Position numbers and translations under genes: made by a program. A stretch of 64,000 nt of DNA from Anthoceros angustus (lineage: Eukaryota; Streptophyta; Anthocerotopsida; Anthocerotales; Anthocerotaceae): assembly GCA_010909165.1 (NCBI GenBank), contig MU008157.1, positions 124,001-188,000 on the forward strand. Direction: 5' to 3'. Under the pieces are notes generated by a model that saw only the letters and a list, made by a program, of their open reading frames with translations, had not been told where the DNA came from and did no database searches. Below are positions 1 through 11,530 of this stretch, one piece after another. The first letter of the stretch is position 1; each line of letters begins with the position of its first letter.

Positions 1-5
1 GTGAC

Positions 6-1673
6 ATGGTTGTGTCCTTCGCCCCTCAGAGGTGTGAGACCTATCTGCGTGTGGGAAGCTACAAGATGGCGTTGCAGGAGGCAAACCTTTCCGTGCTAAA
101 CCCTAGGCTAAACGCCGAGCTCCAGATGCGAAGAGCGACATGCTTGCACATGATGCATCTGTACGACGAGGAGGTTACCTGTCTTGAGGAGCTGCAGGCG
201 AGTCTCGGTACCTCCGAGTGCGATCGGCTCCTTCTACAAGAAATCTCGAACCAGAAATCCAGGGCAAGCATAGCTAGGCGCCAGAGTGGTTTAGGCATCT
301 ACGAGTTCGATGACGACGAGTTCTCGAGGCTGTCTGGGACCGAGCTTCCGGCTGGCTGTTCTCCATTTGTTGGATCAATTGAGCTTCGTACTGGCACGGA
401 GAACGGTACCGCAAGACGAGGACGGGAGCCCGGAATGTTTGCATCCCAGGATGTGGAGCCGGGGGAGCTACTGCTTGTGGCCAATCCCCTTGCCCGAGGA
501 CGAGATCATCACTGGACTTGGCCGGTGATACGCTTTCACAGCAGAAGGCCCCCGCGGACAAGAGAGGAAATTGACACCTCATCCTGGAGTGCGCAATTCC
601 AGAATACGTGTGTAGAGGCCATAGCCAAGGCACAGCAATCTCCGCAGTACGCTTCGCAACTGAAGAGCATGCTGCGGGGCATTAGGATTCGCAATCCTTC
701 ACTGGAACTGTTCACTCAAGTCGGAGATGACGACAAGTATGGAGACGTGAACTCGATGGAGGAGCACCAACGTCACTTGGTGAAAGTGGACATCCGTGAT
801 ATCCGTTCTGTTCTGGCAACCAACGGCCTTGTTGAGGGTGCGCTATACGGCTTGCCTTCCTTCTTTCTGCATTCTTGCGCTCCTAACTGCGTCCAGTACA
901 TGGAATCTATGTATAGCGGCGGAGCCATGTTTATCGCAGCGACTCGCAGGATATCCGCCGGAGAGGAGCTTTCGATCCATTCTGTCTCTATGTTTCACAG
1001 CATATTCCGCCGGAGTGAAGAGTTTTCTGGACATTGTCGAGGGGATTTTTGCATTTGTCCGCGGTGCACGTTTGAGCACCAGGCGCTTCGCAAGGATATC
1101 CCGGAATTGCGAGAGCTGATCTTTATATACAGTTCCCAAATCGAAGCTCGCTGTCATCCCTGTCGAGTACATGACAGGAAGACGGTCGAAAACATTGTTT
1201 CCACATGTTCCGACCCTGAGGACTTGCTATTGAAGAATGTGGTGCACGTCAATGACAGTGAACACATGCTAGCCATATGTTCCGAAGTTGAAGGCTGGTT
1301 GGAGAGGATACTGAACCGCGATGACTCTGCACTCTTGTCCGAGCAGCAAAAAGACTGGATTCGGTGCTCCTTCGCCCTGGCTTATGTGTTCCCTGTCTTG
1401 TCTTGTCCAGGAAATGTTCAAGCAAAATTGATGGATGAGGTTGTGCGAGTTTTAACATCGGTTGAACCGGGAACAGCAACCGCATTAACCATTCTCGCCT
1501 TATGCAAGCATAAAATGGAGCGCTCGGATGTTAACAGAATTCTCAGGGAGAGGTATAAGAACCACAATCTCTACTTTCCGTTCAAGGAGAAAAGTTATCA
1601 TAATTTGCTGGATTGGGGTTTCAGTCACCTTCATCGTTTACTCTTTCATATCTATGCTGGAGTTTATCATTAG
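6..1673 (+). CDS. SET-domain (SMYD-like/TPR-SET) protein methyltransferase, possibly 5'-truncated
   Basis: An uninterrupted frame of 555 residues. The first ~60 residues look like a helical repeat (TPR-like: YLRVGSYKMALQEANLSVL). A split SET domain follows: an early piece around residues 135-160 (GMFASQDVEPGELLLVANPL) and the core near 280-340 with HSCAPNC, the equivalent of the NHSCxPN cofactor/knot motif, then ISAGEELSIHSV. A cysteine-rich post-SET segment (CRGDFCICPRC) lies around residues 345-355. This order is that of SMYD/TPR-SET lysine methyltransferases, which use S-adenosylmethionine; no MYND finger is visible. The first ATG is 6 nt from the left edge and the frame is open to the edge, so the true start may lie outside. 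The substrate cannot be told. The 3' end was duplicated just downstream (see repeat). Confidence 0.75.
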   Translation: MVVSFAPQRCETYLRVGSYKMALQEANLSVLNPRLNAELQMRRATCLHMMHLYDEEVTCLEELQASLGTSECDRLLLQEISNQKSRASIARRQSGLGIYEFDDDEFSRLSGTELPAGCSPFVGSIELRTGTENGTARRGREPGMFASQDVEPGELLLVANPLARGRDHHWTWPVIRFHSRRPPRTREEIDTSSWSAQFQNTCVEAIAKAQQSPQYASQLKSMLRGIRIRNPSLELFTQVGDDDKYGDVNSMEEHQRHLVKVDIRDIRSVLATNGLVEGALYGLPSFFLHSCAPNCVQYMESMYSGGAMFIAATRRISAGEELSIHSVSMFHSIFRRSEEFSGHCRGDFCICPRCTFEHQALRKDIPELRELIFIYSSQIEARCHPCRVHDRKTVENIVSTCSDPEDLLLKNVVHVNDSEHMLAICSEVEGWLERILNRDDSALLSEQQKDWIRCSFALAYVFPVLSCPGNVQAKLMDEVVRVLTSVEPGTATALTILALCKHKMERSDVNRILRERYKNHNLYFPFKEKSYHNLLDWGFSHLHRLLFHIYAGVYH

Positions 1674-1860
1674 AGGAGAAGCAATAATTTCCGTGTAAGA
1701 AGTGAACTTTGTCCAAGAGACCAAAATCTCTATCTTTTGTTCAAGAAGAAAAGCTATGACAATTTGTTCAATTAGAGTTGGGTCACTTTCATCACTTACT
1801 TTTGGATATCTATCCAACAGTTGATCGTTAGAAGAGAAGCAATTATTTTTAGGTCAGAAA
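1556..1860 (+). repeat. Diverged tandem duplication of the 3' end of the SET gene
   Basis: The last ~120 coding bases plus early 3' flank (about 1556-1700) recur in diverged form at about 1716-1860. Shared order: ACCANAATCTCTA, GTTCAAG.AGAAAAG, TATCTAT, and GAGAAGCAATNATTT after the stop. Copy 2 carries an internal stop and lies outside the gene, so it is not coding. Confidence 0.7.
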
Positions 1861-2054
1861 GGAAGGAGAACGATTAGGTATGATCCATTAAACTCTTGGA
1901 GCTAATAGGATTATTTTTTGTCATGTCTAATACGCCGGTTCATACTTCATATATTTGGTTCAAGTCTTAAAAAATAAATCTTCTTATGAATTTAATGAAT
2001 TAATAAGAGACATCAATATCCTTTTAGTTAAGACTTTGCCACCCAAACCTTGAG

Positions 2055-2399
2055 CCGCATCCCAAGGGGTGGTTCAACAGGATAATGCCGAAATAATTCT
2101 TTTTTGAAAAACTAAGGTTCAACATAAATATTTATATTTTCAAAATTTCAATATTTATGAAAAATAATTTTATCAAATTTCAAAATTTATGAAAATACAT
2201 AGGTATCTATATAAAACTAATGGATATGTATAGACCTCCCCTAAACAGACCCAAATTTTTCACACAAGCCCTAGTTTCCTTGTTTTCGGCATCTTAAACT
2301 CATAAATTTTTACATATTCAGTATTTTAAGTATAATAATTTCAGGATTTTCATATTATTAATTTTAATTAATTAGCACCAAATCACCCCTCGGGTATGG
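2055..2399. mobile_element. MITE, copy A (~345 bp)
   Basis: A non-coding AT-rich element whose left end (CCGCATCCCAAGGGGTGGTTC) is an imperfect inverted repeat of its right end (AATCACCCCTCGGGTATGG). The interior matches copy B at 14970-15310 over almost its full length (for example AACAGGATAATGCCGAAATAAT, and AAACCCTAGTTTCC in the middle). The TA duplication at its ends has decayed. No transposase is encoded. Confidence 0.8.
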
Positions 2400-4514
2400 T
2401 ATATTAAACTTGAATGCCTTTAATTATGAATTCAAATCAAAAGTTTTTATAAATAGGGATGCACGATGAGACCATATTAGGATTTTGTTTAGTGATTATT
2501 TTATTGATGTTCATGTATCAAAGAAATACAAGGAAGTAGCTTACAAAACCAGGACAATTAGAGTTGGATATAACTAATTTTTGGGGAAGACGAAAAGACA
2601 TGTAGGATTCATAGAAGGGCAATAGTGTGGGAAATTTACAGCAAGGCATAATATCTTCAAACAATCAAGACATAAAATCCTTAAATTTGAAACTTAGGCT
2701 AAACGTCAGCAAACTACATACAAAACATAAATTGATATCTCTTGTCCATTTATGATCAATTTGTCCTTTCAAAACATAACCCTACTAGCTAATTTCAAAA
2801 CGTGCAACAAAGTATTCTTGACACACAAAAGTTGACATAATGGCCAATTTGTCCTAGAATAGATAATCCTACTAGTTCCAAATGGCTTGAAGCTAAATGT
2901 ACCACACCCAATAGCATTTTTTCTCTTGTACCAAAAAATTATTGCTCCACCTCTAATGATGAATGTACATGGACCACAAAGCGATGAAATTGTCATAACG
3001 AATCAGCGAGCAAATTGTCATAACGAATCAGCGAGCAAATTGTCATAACTTGTCTCCTCGAACGGGAAGTAGAGATTTTGCTTCTCTGGAGAAAGATCAA
3101 TCACAACAACACTTTAGTTCGCAGCAAGGAAGAAGGTTGTAATGGGTAGTACCCCATCAAAGGGAAGTGTACAATTAAATGTCCAATACGTCCACCGAAG
3201 TCCGGTGTATCCAATTACCATTGCCCCCCAATGATTTGTCACCGTCGCCATATGCCTTGTACGTTGTATCCCAAGAGAAATGCATATGTTCCAGATGTGG
3301 GGTTGAAGGCCACGAAATCTCTTGCAACATCGTGCACTATAAGTATACGGGTGTTTTTATGACAGGTTTTACAATGAATTTTACAACATTATTCAGGAAC
3401 TTATTGTAAATTCGCACGTTGTAGCGGATGCGGAGAAGAGAATATTACATATGCCACTTTAGCCACCTCGGATTATAATTGAAGGGGCGTGTTGTAAGTC
3501 AGGTTCGGTATTAGGTTTGGTGCTACATCACCTTTTGTGCCACATCGCATGCCTACATGATGCCATGCATTAAGAGCGTACATAACAATATGTAGTCTAT
3601 TAAGTATTTTACAACTATTATAACAAAGAGCTTAACAACGATAACGATGACAATCATGGGATGTACTACTGCAACAACAATAACTTTTACAATAACTACA
3701 ATAACAATGACTTTTATATCACTTACCACGAGAAGTACAACATCTATTATGGTTTATTTTTTGTAATTATAATAATTATTTAAATATAATAAATTAATAT
3801 TTTTAAATATTTTTAAACTATTAAATTACTTTAATATCTTAAATATTCATTTAATATTCAATATAATATATAATAAATCTATACTATATATATTATAAAT
3901 TACTAAAAAGCTTAAAATACAGCATGGGTTTCAATTGTTTTTTTAATTTTTTCTAATTGTTTCAAGTAGTCCTTGAAAGAAACAGACGAATCAGATATAA
4001 GGACACTACATCACGAGAGGGGCAATTATTACCTACCGAAGTAGATTCTCTGAGATTTCCTAGAGAGGCCTTAAGAATCTCTGCAGCCGCACGTCCAAAT
4101 ATTTCTGATTTGACACAACAAGCCAACAGTGGTAGATTGTTAGAGAAGCGCAGCCGATCCCTCAAACGACACCCAAATGAGAAATCTGATAGTCATGCAA
4201 ACAGGAATAGGCAGCGAGATACCGGTTGGCCCTTGCTCCGCTTTTGGACTCGGAGGTCCCTACATTTACCTGCAGCAGCTCAAGACAAGTAAGCTCTGAG
4301 TCTTAGAGGTGCCTCCCGTGAAAGAGAAAAGCCTGTGTGTGTCGGGAGCACAATTTTCACTGGATGAAGACGGAGACATAGTGCATCAGTTGCAAAGGGG
4401 AAATAGCCACGACTGATGGAAGAAGAAAAAGAATTTTATTGAAGTCCACTAAGTCATGGACTTGTACCATGGTATGCCTAAGCTACTTGCACTAAGGGCA
4501 TCCATTCCCTTTAG
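2400..4514. other. AT-rich intergenic DNA, no gene recognised
   Basis: Only short ORFs without recognisable domains are present. Around 3620-3730 there is an (ACAATAAC)-like low-complexity stretch, and 3770-3910 is nearly pure A/T. A segment at about 4340-4415 (GGAGCACAATTTTCACTGGATGAAGACGGAG...) recurs in diverged form at about 4763-4830, which suggests an old repeat. Confidence 0.6.
2985..3052. repeat. 29-bp tandem repeat, ~2.4 copies
   Basis: The unit AAATTGTCATAACGAATCAGCGAGC is repeated head to tail, with the last copy partial. Confidence 0.85.
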
Positions 4515-4620
4515 GCACCCCATCTAAGTACCGATCCAAGCGCAGGATGGCACCCCATCTAAGTACCCATCCAAGTGCAGGATGGCACCCCATCTAAGTA
4601 CCCATCCAAGCGCAGGATGC
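4515..4620. repeat. ~42-bp tandem repeat, three copies
   Basis: Three near-identical units contain CACCCCATCTAAGTACC, then ATCCAAG and GCAGGATG. They differ by one or two bases. Confidence 0.9.
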
Positions 4621-5176
4621 TTGATAACCACGTTCTTATAAATGTGTGTCCCTTTGGCCTATTGCTCTTGAGGACGCATTTCTGTTTTGTTCCTTCCATT
4701 CCAAGGTGTCAAGCTTTTCGCTAAGAAATATGCGGGCAGAGCAGCTTCCGCTGATGTTCGGCAGGAGCACAACCCTCACTGGATGAAGGCGGAGATCTAG
4801 TGCCTCAGATGGCCTGGGGAAGGAGCCACGATTTGAATGCCGTGAACCTTTCGTCCATGAAAGGGGAAAAGAATCTGTTAAGCTGGTATGCGAGAGGAGG
4901 GCAACTAGAAGACGAAGTACACTACCGCGTTGGTCAGTTGGAGGGTTTTGAAAAGGAAGGGACGTGTTTTCCCCAGTGGACGCTTGGGACTGAAAGCATC
5001 CACGACTGATGGAAGAGCTCTTCTGAACAATCGGGTGTGCAAATAGGACTGCAGCAGAAAGCGTCCTCGGCACCTTAGTTGCACAGGAAGGGCATGTAAA
5101 TAAGTGAGGGATCGGAGACTGGTACATCTTGCAAGAGGTGCTGTGGAGGATATTATACCACCTTGCTGGCGTGGAG

Positions 5177-6444
5177 TCAGGAATTTCCTGCAAGACCGTC
5201 ACAAATCTTGCGTCCGAGGGCAGCAATCCAGGCTCTGTCCTTGCCGGAGTATGCCCGAGAAACATGTGAGAGAGCAACAAGGAATCCTCCACTGCCATCG
5301 TGGAAGGGCTGCAAGAGGAGGGTTCTGCAGGGACTGGAGAGCTTCCCCCATCCCTGCGTCTCTGCATTCCAGGGCAACGAACCTGTCGTAAGAACAAGCA
5401 GCACTAGGCAGATGTGAAGGGAGACAGGAAGCTACCTGGCCTGTCGGAGATGTACACAGGAGCAGTGACACTGGGAAGTGCTGACTGCTTGAAGGCTTCC
5501 TCCAGCAGCAACAGCACCTCTTCACCTTGCACAGAATCGGGAATGTCCCAGCACCCCCGAGCACAAACGACTTTCCCGCCCGCAAACACGAACTGGACAG
5601 CAGCTTGCAACACCAGGAAAGTCAGGCTCAGAATCACGAATCCCCGGGGTTTCTTCAAGTACGGAAATGAAGCATGCAGGATGCATACAAGGGCAGCAGT
5701 CCGAGAATTCTGCAACAAGGCATAGGAACCCCAAGCAAGCTCCAGCTTCTGCTTGTCGGAGAGGGAGGCACCGAGGGCGAAGAGCTGCCGCTGCCCGGAC
5801 GTGGCAGCCTTCCCGGATGGCACTTCCTGCACCGTCCCCAGCATCAAACCCACTGACCAACCTGCCCACCCATCGCCCCCTTTCTCCAAAACAACAGAAA
5901 CAAAGCAGCAGGTGCCAAACCGTTCCATCCAGCCGTTGCCCGAGAGACGGCAGAGCCAGGGCCACGCCCGCTAAACCCAACCCCACAGCTTCCGTCCTCT
6001 GCCAAACACGCCCCGGCCCCGACTCGCATGAGACAAGCGAACCCAAAACATCCCCGGCCATTCCAGCAGAAATCCTGATCCTCCCAAACCCCTCACCCAC
6101 TGCGCATCCGACACGAAGTCCGCCGAGACCACATGGTTGGCCACCAGCAACCCCCCGAAGAGCAGCCCCGCGAGGGCCGGCAGATTGGAGTCATCGAACC
6201 CCGGGATCCCTGCACTCGCAACCGCATCGGGTGAGCTGCAGCTGCATCACCCGCAGCCCCCAACAACCCACCGGCATCGACCTAGAGTAAACCGGAAGAC
6301 GGAGACTTGGAGCTCCGGAGGAGAGCCCTGAGCCGCCCGGAGCTGCCGTACTCGCTGCCGCCCGGAACCGGCCGCGGCGGCTGGGCTCCTGCGCGGAAGG
6401 AACGCCAAGCCGCCGCCGCCGACGCCGCCCACCGCAGCCTGCAT
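5177..6444 (-). CDS. CCB2: CCB2 (HCF208): cytochrome b6f haem c_i assembly factor, plastid
   Basis: Six exons on the minus strand: 6444-6282, 6209-6097, 5998-5921, 5826-5689, 5592-5436, 5382-5177. All junctions are GT-AG and keep phase, giving about 284 residues. Residues 1-50 are Ala/Arg/Ser-rich like a chloroplast transit peptide. Then come FRFTLGIPGFDDSNLP, two hydrophobic spans (residues ~65-80 and ~98-112, GLGLAGVALALPSLGQRL), LSDKQKLELAWGSYALLQN and, near the C-terminus, AYSGKDRAWIAALG. These are hallmarks of the CCB2/CCB4 (DUF2930) family. The family acts in the thylakoid membrane with CCB1 and CCB4 to attach haem c_i covalently to cytochrome b6. FGIPGFD and AYS(D/G)KDRAWI favour CCB2 over CCB4. 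The splice model is by eye; the family call is firmer than the exact start. Confidence 0.85.
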
Positions 6445-6983
6445 CCTTCCGTGCTCGGGGGAGACCTCGCTCAGTCCATCTGCAACAGCGGCAGGAATTT
6501 CCAGGATCCTTCCTCGCTCCTTCTCCTTCCCAGCTCCTTCGTCCCTCCTTCCCGGTTCCTTCTCCTTCCTGGTCCCTGGAGGGCGTTTCACCCGCGGTGG
6601 GTGAAGCCGGGGAAAGCCGTGCGAGCGGGAGCGGGACGCCGCATCCCGAGATTTGCCGCTTCCGTGCTCCACAAGCTTCGCCCGGACTGTGTTCTCGTCT
6701 CCCCGCGCCAGGCTTAACCGGGAGCCAATTTTGGCCGGACGCCCAGGGAAGAGAGAGCGCTGCCTCGACTGTTCCCCCTTCTCCGGCCCAGGACTGGGCG
6801 CTGTAGATCCATCGCCCCTGGATGGTGTTGCCGCGCTGCTGTTGAGCTGCAGGTACGTTGTGCAGCTTGTTTTTCTGCTGCTGTCCCGGGAGAAGACGGA
6901 GATGGCGATGGAGTAGCGGGCGGGGCGGGGGCGGGGCTGGGGCTGATGTTGGGTGGTGGGATGCTGCGCAGAGGAGAGCAGAG
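6445..6983. promoter_or_regulatory. GC-rich divergent promoter region between CCB2 and CNX6
   Basis: About 540 bp separates the two start codons, which point away from each other. The stretch is GC-rich with C/T-rich blocks (around 6500-6580, CTCCTTCTCCTTCC). No convincing TATA box was seen. A shared bidirectional promoter is inferred from spacing only. Confidence 0.45.
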
Positions 6984-7522
6984 ATGCCGTCGGAGCGGGC
7001 GGATTTGGTGGAAATTGTGGAGGACCGGCTGGACTGCGGGAAGTACGTGGACGCGGTGCGGGATCCCGGGCGGGGGCCCTGGTGACGTTCCACGGCACGA
7101 CGCGGGACACGTTCGAGAACAAGAAGGTGATGGAGCTGCAGTACGAGGCGTACGCGCCCATGGCGGCGCTGCAGCTGCACAGCATCTGCCGGCAGGCTCG
7201 GAAGGCGTGGGCTCTGGTGGGCGTGGCGGTGGCGCACCGAATCGGGGTTGTGCCCGTCGGGGAGGAGAGCGTCTTCATCGCTGTGTCGTCGGTGCACCGG
7301 AAGGATGCTCTGGAGGCCTGCCAGTTCGTCATCGACCAGCTCAAGGCGTCGGCGCCCATCTGGAAGAAGGAAATCTACGAGGAGGGGTCGGCGTGGAAGC
7401 AGAACCCTGAATTCCACCGCGCCAGCAACGGGCGCCGCTGCTGCGACAAGCCGAATGGGAATGTGTTGGAGCATCGTGCTGAGTCGGATGATGCTGCTGG
7501 GCAGCAGCGCAGAAATCTGTGA
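6984..7522 (+). CDS. CNX6: Molybdopterin synthase large subunit (MoaE/CNX6/MOCS2B), frame broken by a 1-nt deletion
   Basis: ATG at 6984 opens SERADLVEIVEDRLDCGKYVDAVRDPG. The conserved continuation (AGALVTFHGTTRDTF) lies in another frame and runs to the stop at 7520-7522. The switch falls at 7068-7076 in a CCCGGGCGGGGGCC run; one missing G explains it. The family blocks are all present: VTFxGTTRD, LQYEAYAPMA, HRIGVVPVGE, SVHRKDALEAC and the catalytic-lysine block APIWKKE. Together the two parts make ~179 residues, normal for the plant protein. MoaE with MoaD inserts two sulfurs into cPMP to make molybdopterin in the cytosol. Either a homopolymer base-calling error or a recent null allele is possible; the intact remainder favours error. 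Confidence 0.85.
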
Positions 7523-8753
7523 CTCCTGGAGATTGCCCGCCTCCCAGCCATGGCGAGCTGTTCCACCTTTGGATAATGGAGATGTCAGACATCACATCAC
7601 ATCACAGCCCAGGCAAGGCCAGGCCAGGCCAGGCCAGCCGGCAGAGGGAGTTGTGGAAACCTTCTCGTTTAGTCCTCTTGCACTTCAGAACACCACCACC
7701 TTGTTCCTTTAGGATTTCCTTCCTTTCCCTGTAGCATCATCTGGCCGTGTGACCATGACGGTAGCCAGCAATGTGGCCAAGGGAGTTGCATCCGGCATCT
7801 CTGGAAAAGAGGAGGAACAAATTTCTAGAGATTCCAGAACCTCTGCTTTCGGTCTCAACGTCTCCGACTCATGCAACGTGCTTGATTGACTGTCGGTGAA
7901 AGTGCAAATGCAAGGCTCTTGTCGCTAGCCCCTGGAGGTGCTTAGCTTCAGACATCAGAGAGTCTGCCTTTTAATCGTACTTCGGACATTCCCCTACCTA
8001 CATATTTCTTTGCGTGACAAGCAGTCACACAAATTTTGAATGAACTGACCAGGCAACGTCAAGTAGAGTTTACTACATGTTGGTTCTCTGTGAAGACACA
8101 AAACTTGAAAGGGCATTTGCTCGAGGGGCATGCCAAAATCTGCTGACCGAAGACAATTTTCCAGTATATTCTCTTATGAAAGAGTCTACATACTCTTGTC
8201 GCTAGCTTCTGTCCTCCTGCTTACCTTCAGACGTGCCTGCCTGCCTTTTGTCCGTACTTTGCACATTCCTCTCCCAATTTTTTACATGATAAGCAGTCAC
8301 AGTTGACGGACACACAAGTTTTGAATGAATTGATAGGGGACCAATCTTTGGGGAAAACCAAAAATTTGAAAGATTGTTTGCAAGAGAGTATGTCAAAACC
8401 CCTGACCCTGGGCAACATATTCCTATTCTACCTAGCACACCCTCTAGTAAAAGAATCATTCCACCGCACCTGTTAGCCTACTGTTAATGTCGCACTCCTG
8501 ACATCCTCCTCCTGCGCGTACATGACTACCTAGGAACAGCAACATCCATTCCTGCTGCTGACAGCCCACCTTGGAAGTGTATGGGTGGACGACTTCCGCT
8601 ACTTTACAAGCTATACATTAAGAGGGTGGCAGAGACAATCCCACCACTCCTCTCGTCCACTACTCGAGTACTCCGTTCATGCACATCCTGGACTGTGCTT
8701 TTGTGGGCTGAATCAATGTCTGGACAGAAGCAAGGCAGAAGCAGAAGCTGACC
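7523..8753. other. Intergenic region with a diverged ~280-bp tandem duplication
   Basis: No gene was recognised. About 7915-8175 and 8192-8440 share a common order of blocks: CTTGTCGCTAGC, CTGCCTTTT.TCGTACTT, CACATTCC/GACATTCC, ATAAGCAGTCACA, TTTTGAATGAA, CTTGAAAG. This is an old direct duplication. At 7612-7634 a short GGCCA(G)-type run (CAAGGCCAGGCCAGGCCAGG) is present. Confidence 0.6.
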
Positions 8754-11330
8754 TCATTGCTCGAACGGGCCAGGGGTTCCCTGCCATCCCTCCAGCACCT
8801 TGAGCAAGGGGGCGATGTGCTTGCCATCGTTGATGGCATCGAACACCTTCTCGAAGTCGGAGCCAGGGGAGCCGTTCTTGATGAGCCCACAGAGCAGCTC
8901 AGTGCCCAGCTCCGACCGCACGAATTGGTAGAGCGGGTATGTCCTGCATTCCTGTATCCTGTTGGGCAAGGGAGCCAACCCCTTATCGTAAGCCGTCCTG
9001 GCAGCAGGCACATCCACGTCCAGGGCTGCCACCAGCTCCTCTTCGAACAGAGGAATTCTCTGGAACAGTGTGAGCCTCTCATCCGACTCCAGCTCCTTGG
9101 GGGGCTTCAGCGCCTTCTCCACCAGCACCTGCCGCAGCTTTTGCATCAGCGGGTAGGCCGGGCTGGAGGCGTCGTCCACGTATGTAAAAGGAGGCTGGTT
9201 CTCCACCACATATAGCAGCTCTTTCTCGTAGAATCTGGACTGCAGCAGAGTTCCGTTGCTGCCGGTGGAGAGCACCTTCTTAGACACCAAAGAAACCGTC
9301 TTCTTCACCGTGGCGACCATGTTCTCCTCCAGATGCCTCAAATCCACGGCCTGGCACAGGGCCACGAGGTAGGTGGAGGTCATGAGCTTGAGAATCTCCA
9401 CTGACTCGGCCGTCTTCCTGGCCGACACCAGCCCCAGCGAGTTCACATCCTGGTTGTGCTGCTCCGCGCTCTGCACGTGGTTGGTCACCGGGTTGGCCAG
9501 GAACTGCAGCTCCGAGGTGTAGGACGCCATGGCGATCTCAGCCCCCTTGAAGCCGTAGTCCAAGCTTGGGTTTGGCCCCCCCGACAGATTGCTCGGCAGG
9601 CCCCCATTGTAGTAGTCGTTGACGAGCTCGGAGAACTGCGCGAACATGAGCTTCCCGATGGCCGCCAGCGCCAGCCTCACGTTGTCCATGGACACCCCGA
9701 TGGGCGTCCCCTGGAAGTTCCCTCCGTGCAAAGCGATGGACCGGGCCGCGTCGATGATCGGGTTGTCATTCACCGAGTTGATCTCCCTCTCGATGCTGTG
9801 GGTCGCATTCCGGATCACCTCAATCTGCGGCCCGAGCCACTGCGGGGACGTCCGCAAAGCGTACCTGTCCTGCTTTGGCTTCTTCAGCGGGTCCGTCTCG
9901 TGCAATTTCGCTGCCAACTTCATGTAGGAACTTCCATCCAGCACCCACTGCAGAGACAACGGGTGCATTCAGAAACACAACCCACAAAAACCCACAAGAG
10001 CAAGCAAGGTTGCAAATTTCCTGGATGCATTCGACCAAAACCCCACAAGACCCACACGACAGATTCACATCTCCGGAGCCGAGGCTCACCTCCATGATGG
10101 CTGCGGCCTCCATCTGCCCGGGATGGTGCTTGAGCTTGTGGGTGAGGGGGTCGGTGAACTCAGGCTTGCCATTCATGACCTCGCAGAAGAAAGCCGACAT
10201 GACCTCAGCCATGACGGCCAGGATGTTAGCATCGAAACAGACCATAGAGGCCATGGCGGCCCCCACGGCCGTGCCATTCACAATGGCCAGCCCCTCCTTG
10301 GGCTGCAAAACAAACGGCTGCGCCACCCCCGCAATGCGCAGCCCCTCCTCCGCCGTCACCTCCTTGCCGTCGGCCGTGAAGCAGCGCGAGTTGGGGCGGG
10401 CCGTGATCAGCCCCGCAAGGTAGCTCAGCGGCACCAGATCCCCCGACGCCGTGATGGTCCCCCGCAGCGGCAGCTTGGGCGTCACGTGCGCGTTCAAAAG
10501 CTTCTCCAGCGCGCACAGAATGTCCCACCGGATGCCCGAAAACCCCTGCAGCAGCGTGTTGGTCCGCACCAGCATCGCCGCCCGAGCTGCCGTGCTCGGC
10601 AGCGTGTTCCCCTCCCCCTTCCCGAACACCCCCGCGTTCAGAAATCGGATTAGCTCCTTCTGCAGCTCCGCCCCCTGCATCGTCCGCCTGTGCGAGGTGG
10701 CGCCGAATCCTGAAACCGCAGACGCAAACAGCCCATCAACCAACCCAATCCATCAAAGTCGAATTGCCTGCAACAGCAGCAGAGCTTCCCCAATCCGTGT
10801 CGCACGGACTGCAACGGCTACAACATCACCATCGCCGCGAAAGCAGAAACTGAAAGGTACTGGCATTGCAACCCACCGGTGGTGACGCCGTAGGTGTCGG
10901 TGCCCTTGGCCATGTTGGAGAGCACCCAGCTGGAGCTCTCGTCGACGCGCTGCTTGGCGGCCTCGGCGTCGAGGCGCACCTTCACGCCGGCGCGGCGCGC
11001 GATGGCGGTCACCTGAGCGACGGTCAAATTGACGCCCTCGATGGCCACCTCGTCGGAGCCGAAAAACACCTCCACCATCTGCTTCACCTCGTCCAGATGG
11101 CTGCCCTCCAGGGTCTCGGACGTGCGCACCCAGTTGAGCGGATCGTGCACGATCTCGCCCCCGGCGCGCTCGAAGCAGAATTTGGGGATGACGGCCGAGG
11201 TCTCCATGTGGTGGTCCTGCCCGGATCCGTTCACCCCGTGCTCGTGGTGCTGCAGGAGGATGTCCTCCTTCAGGGCGCCGTTGCCGTTCCCATTCTCCAC
11301 CACCACCTTGACGCGCTTGTTGGCCACCAT
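8754..11330 (-). CDS. PAL: Phenylalanine ammonia-lyase
   Basis: Three exons: 11330-10877, 10709-10090, 9947-8754, giving 755 residues with both introns in phase. It converts L-phenylalanine to trans-cinnamate, the entry step to phenylpropanoids and lignin, in the cytosol. The active-site MIO group comes from the Ala-Ser-Gly triad in [18 protein letters not shown] (residues ~239-241). [15 protein letters not shown] spans the first splice and [14 protein letters not shown] the second. The substrate-selecting pair is Phe-Leu ([12 protein letters not shown]), as in Phe-preferring enzymes; bifunctional PAL/TAL has His-Leu. The N-terminal ~60 residues are variable and Asn/Gly/His-rich. Flowering-plant PALs usually have one intron, at the first of these sites (family knowledge); a second intron is unusual. 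The gene is GC-rich. Confidence 0.97.
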
Positions 11331-11530
11331 GTTGCCTTCCTCCTCGGCCCCTGCCCCTGCCGCTGCTGCTGCTACTGGCCTCGGATTCCTGGGCGGGGGA
11401 GAAAAGGGTTTGGGCGGCAGCCGGCAGGAAGTCGAGGGTATGGAGGCAGGGAGGCGAGCGCCGGGGGGAGGGCGCGATCCCGACCCGAGGAAGCTGCTCT
11501 CGCCGAGATGGTATGATGGCGGGCCTCGAG

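Noticed and set aside
4636-5397. 253-residue minus-strand frame at the CCB2 3' end
   Set aside because: The CCB2 C-terminus lies in a different frame with strong family motifs; this one covers its 3' flank.
5404-5928. 174-residue membrane protein with a hydrophobic span FVILSLTFLVLQ
   Set aside because: The hydrophobic stretch is an in-frame CCB2 intron (5688-5593) with good splice signals; removing it restores the family alignment.
6191-7474. 427- and 370-residue minus-strand frames over CCB2 exon 1 and MoaE
   Set aside because: They run antisense through the conserved MoaE gene, have biased Arg/Pro/Ser composition and no domain; they are GC-rich shadow frames.
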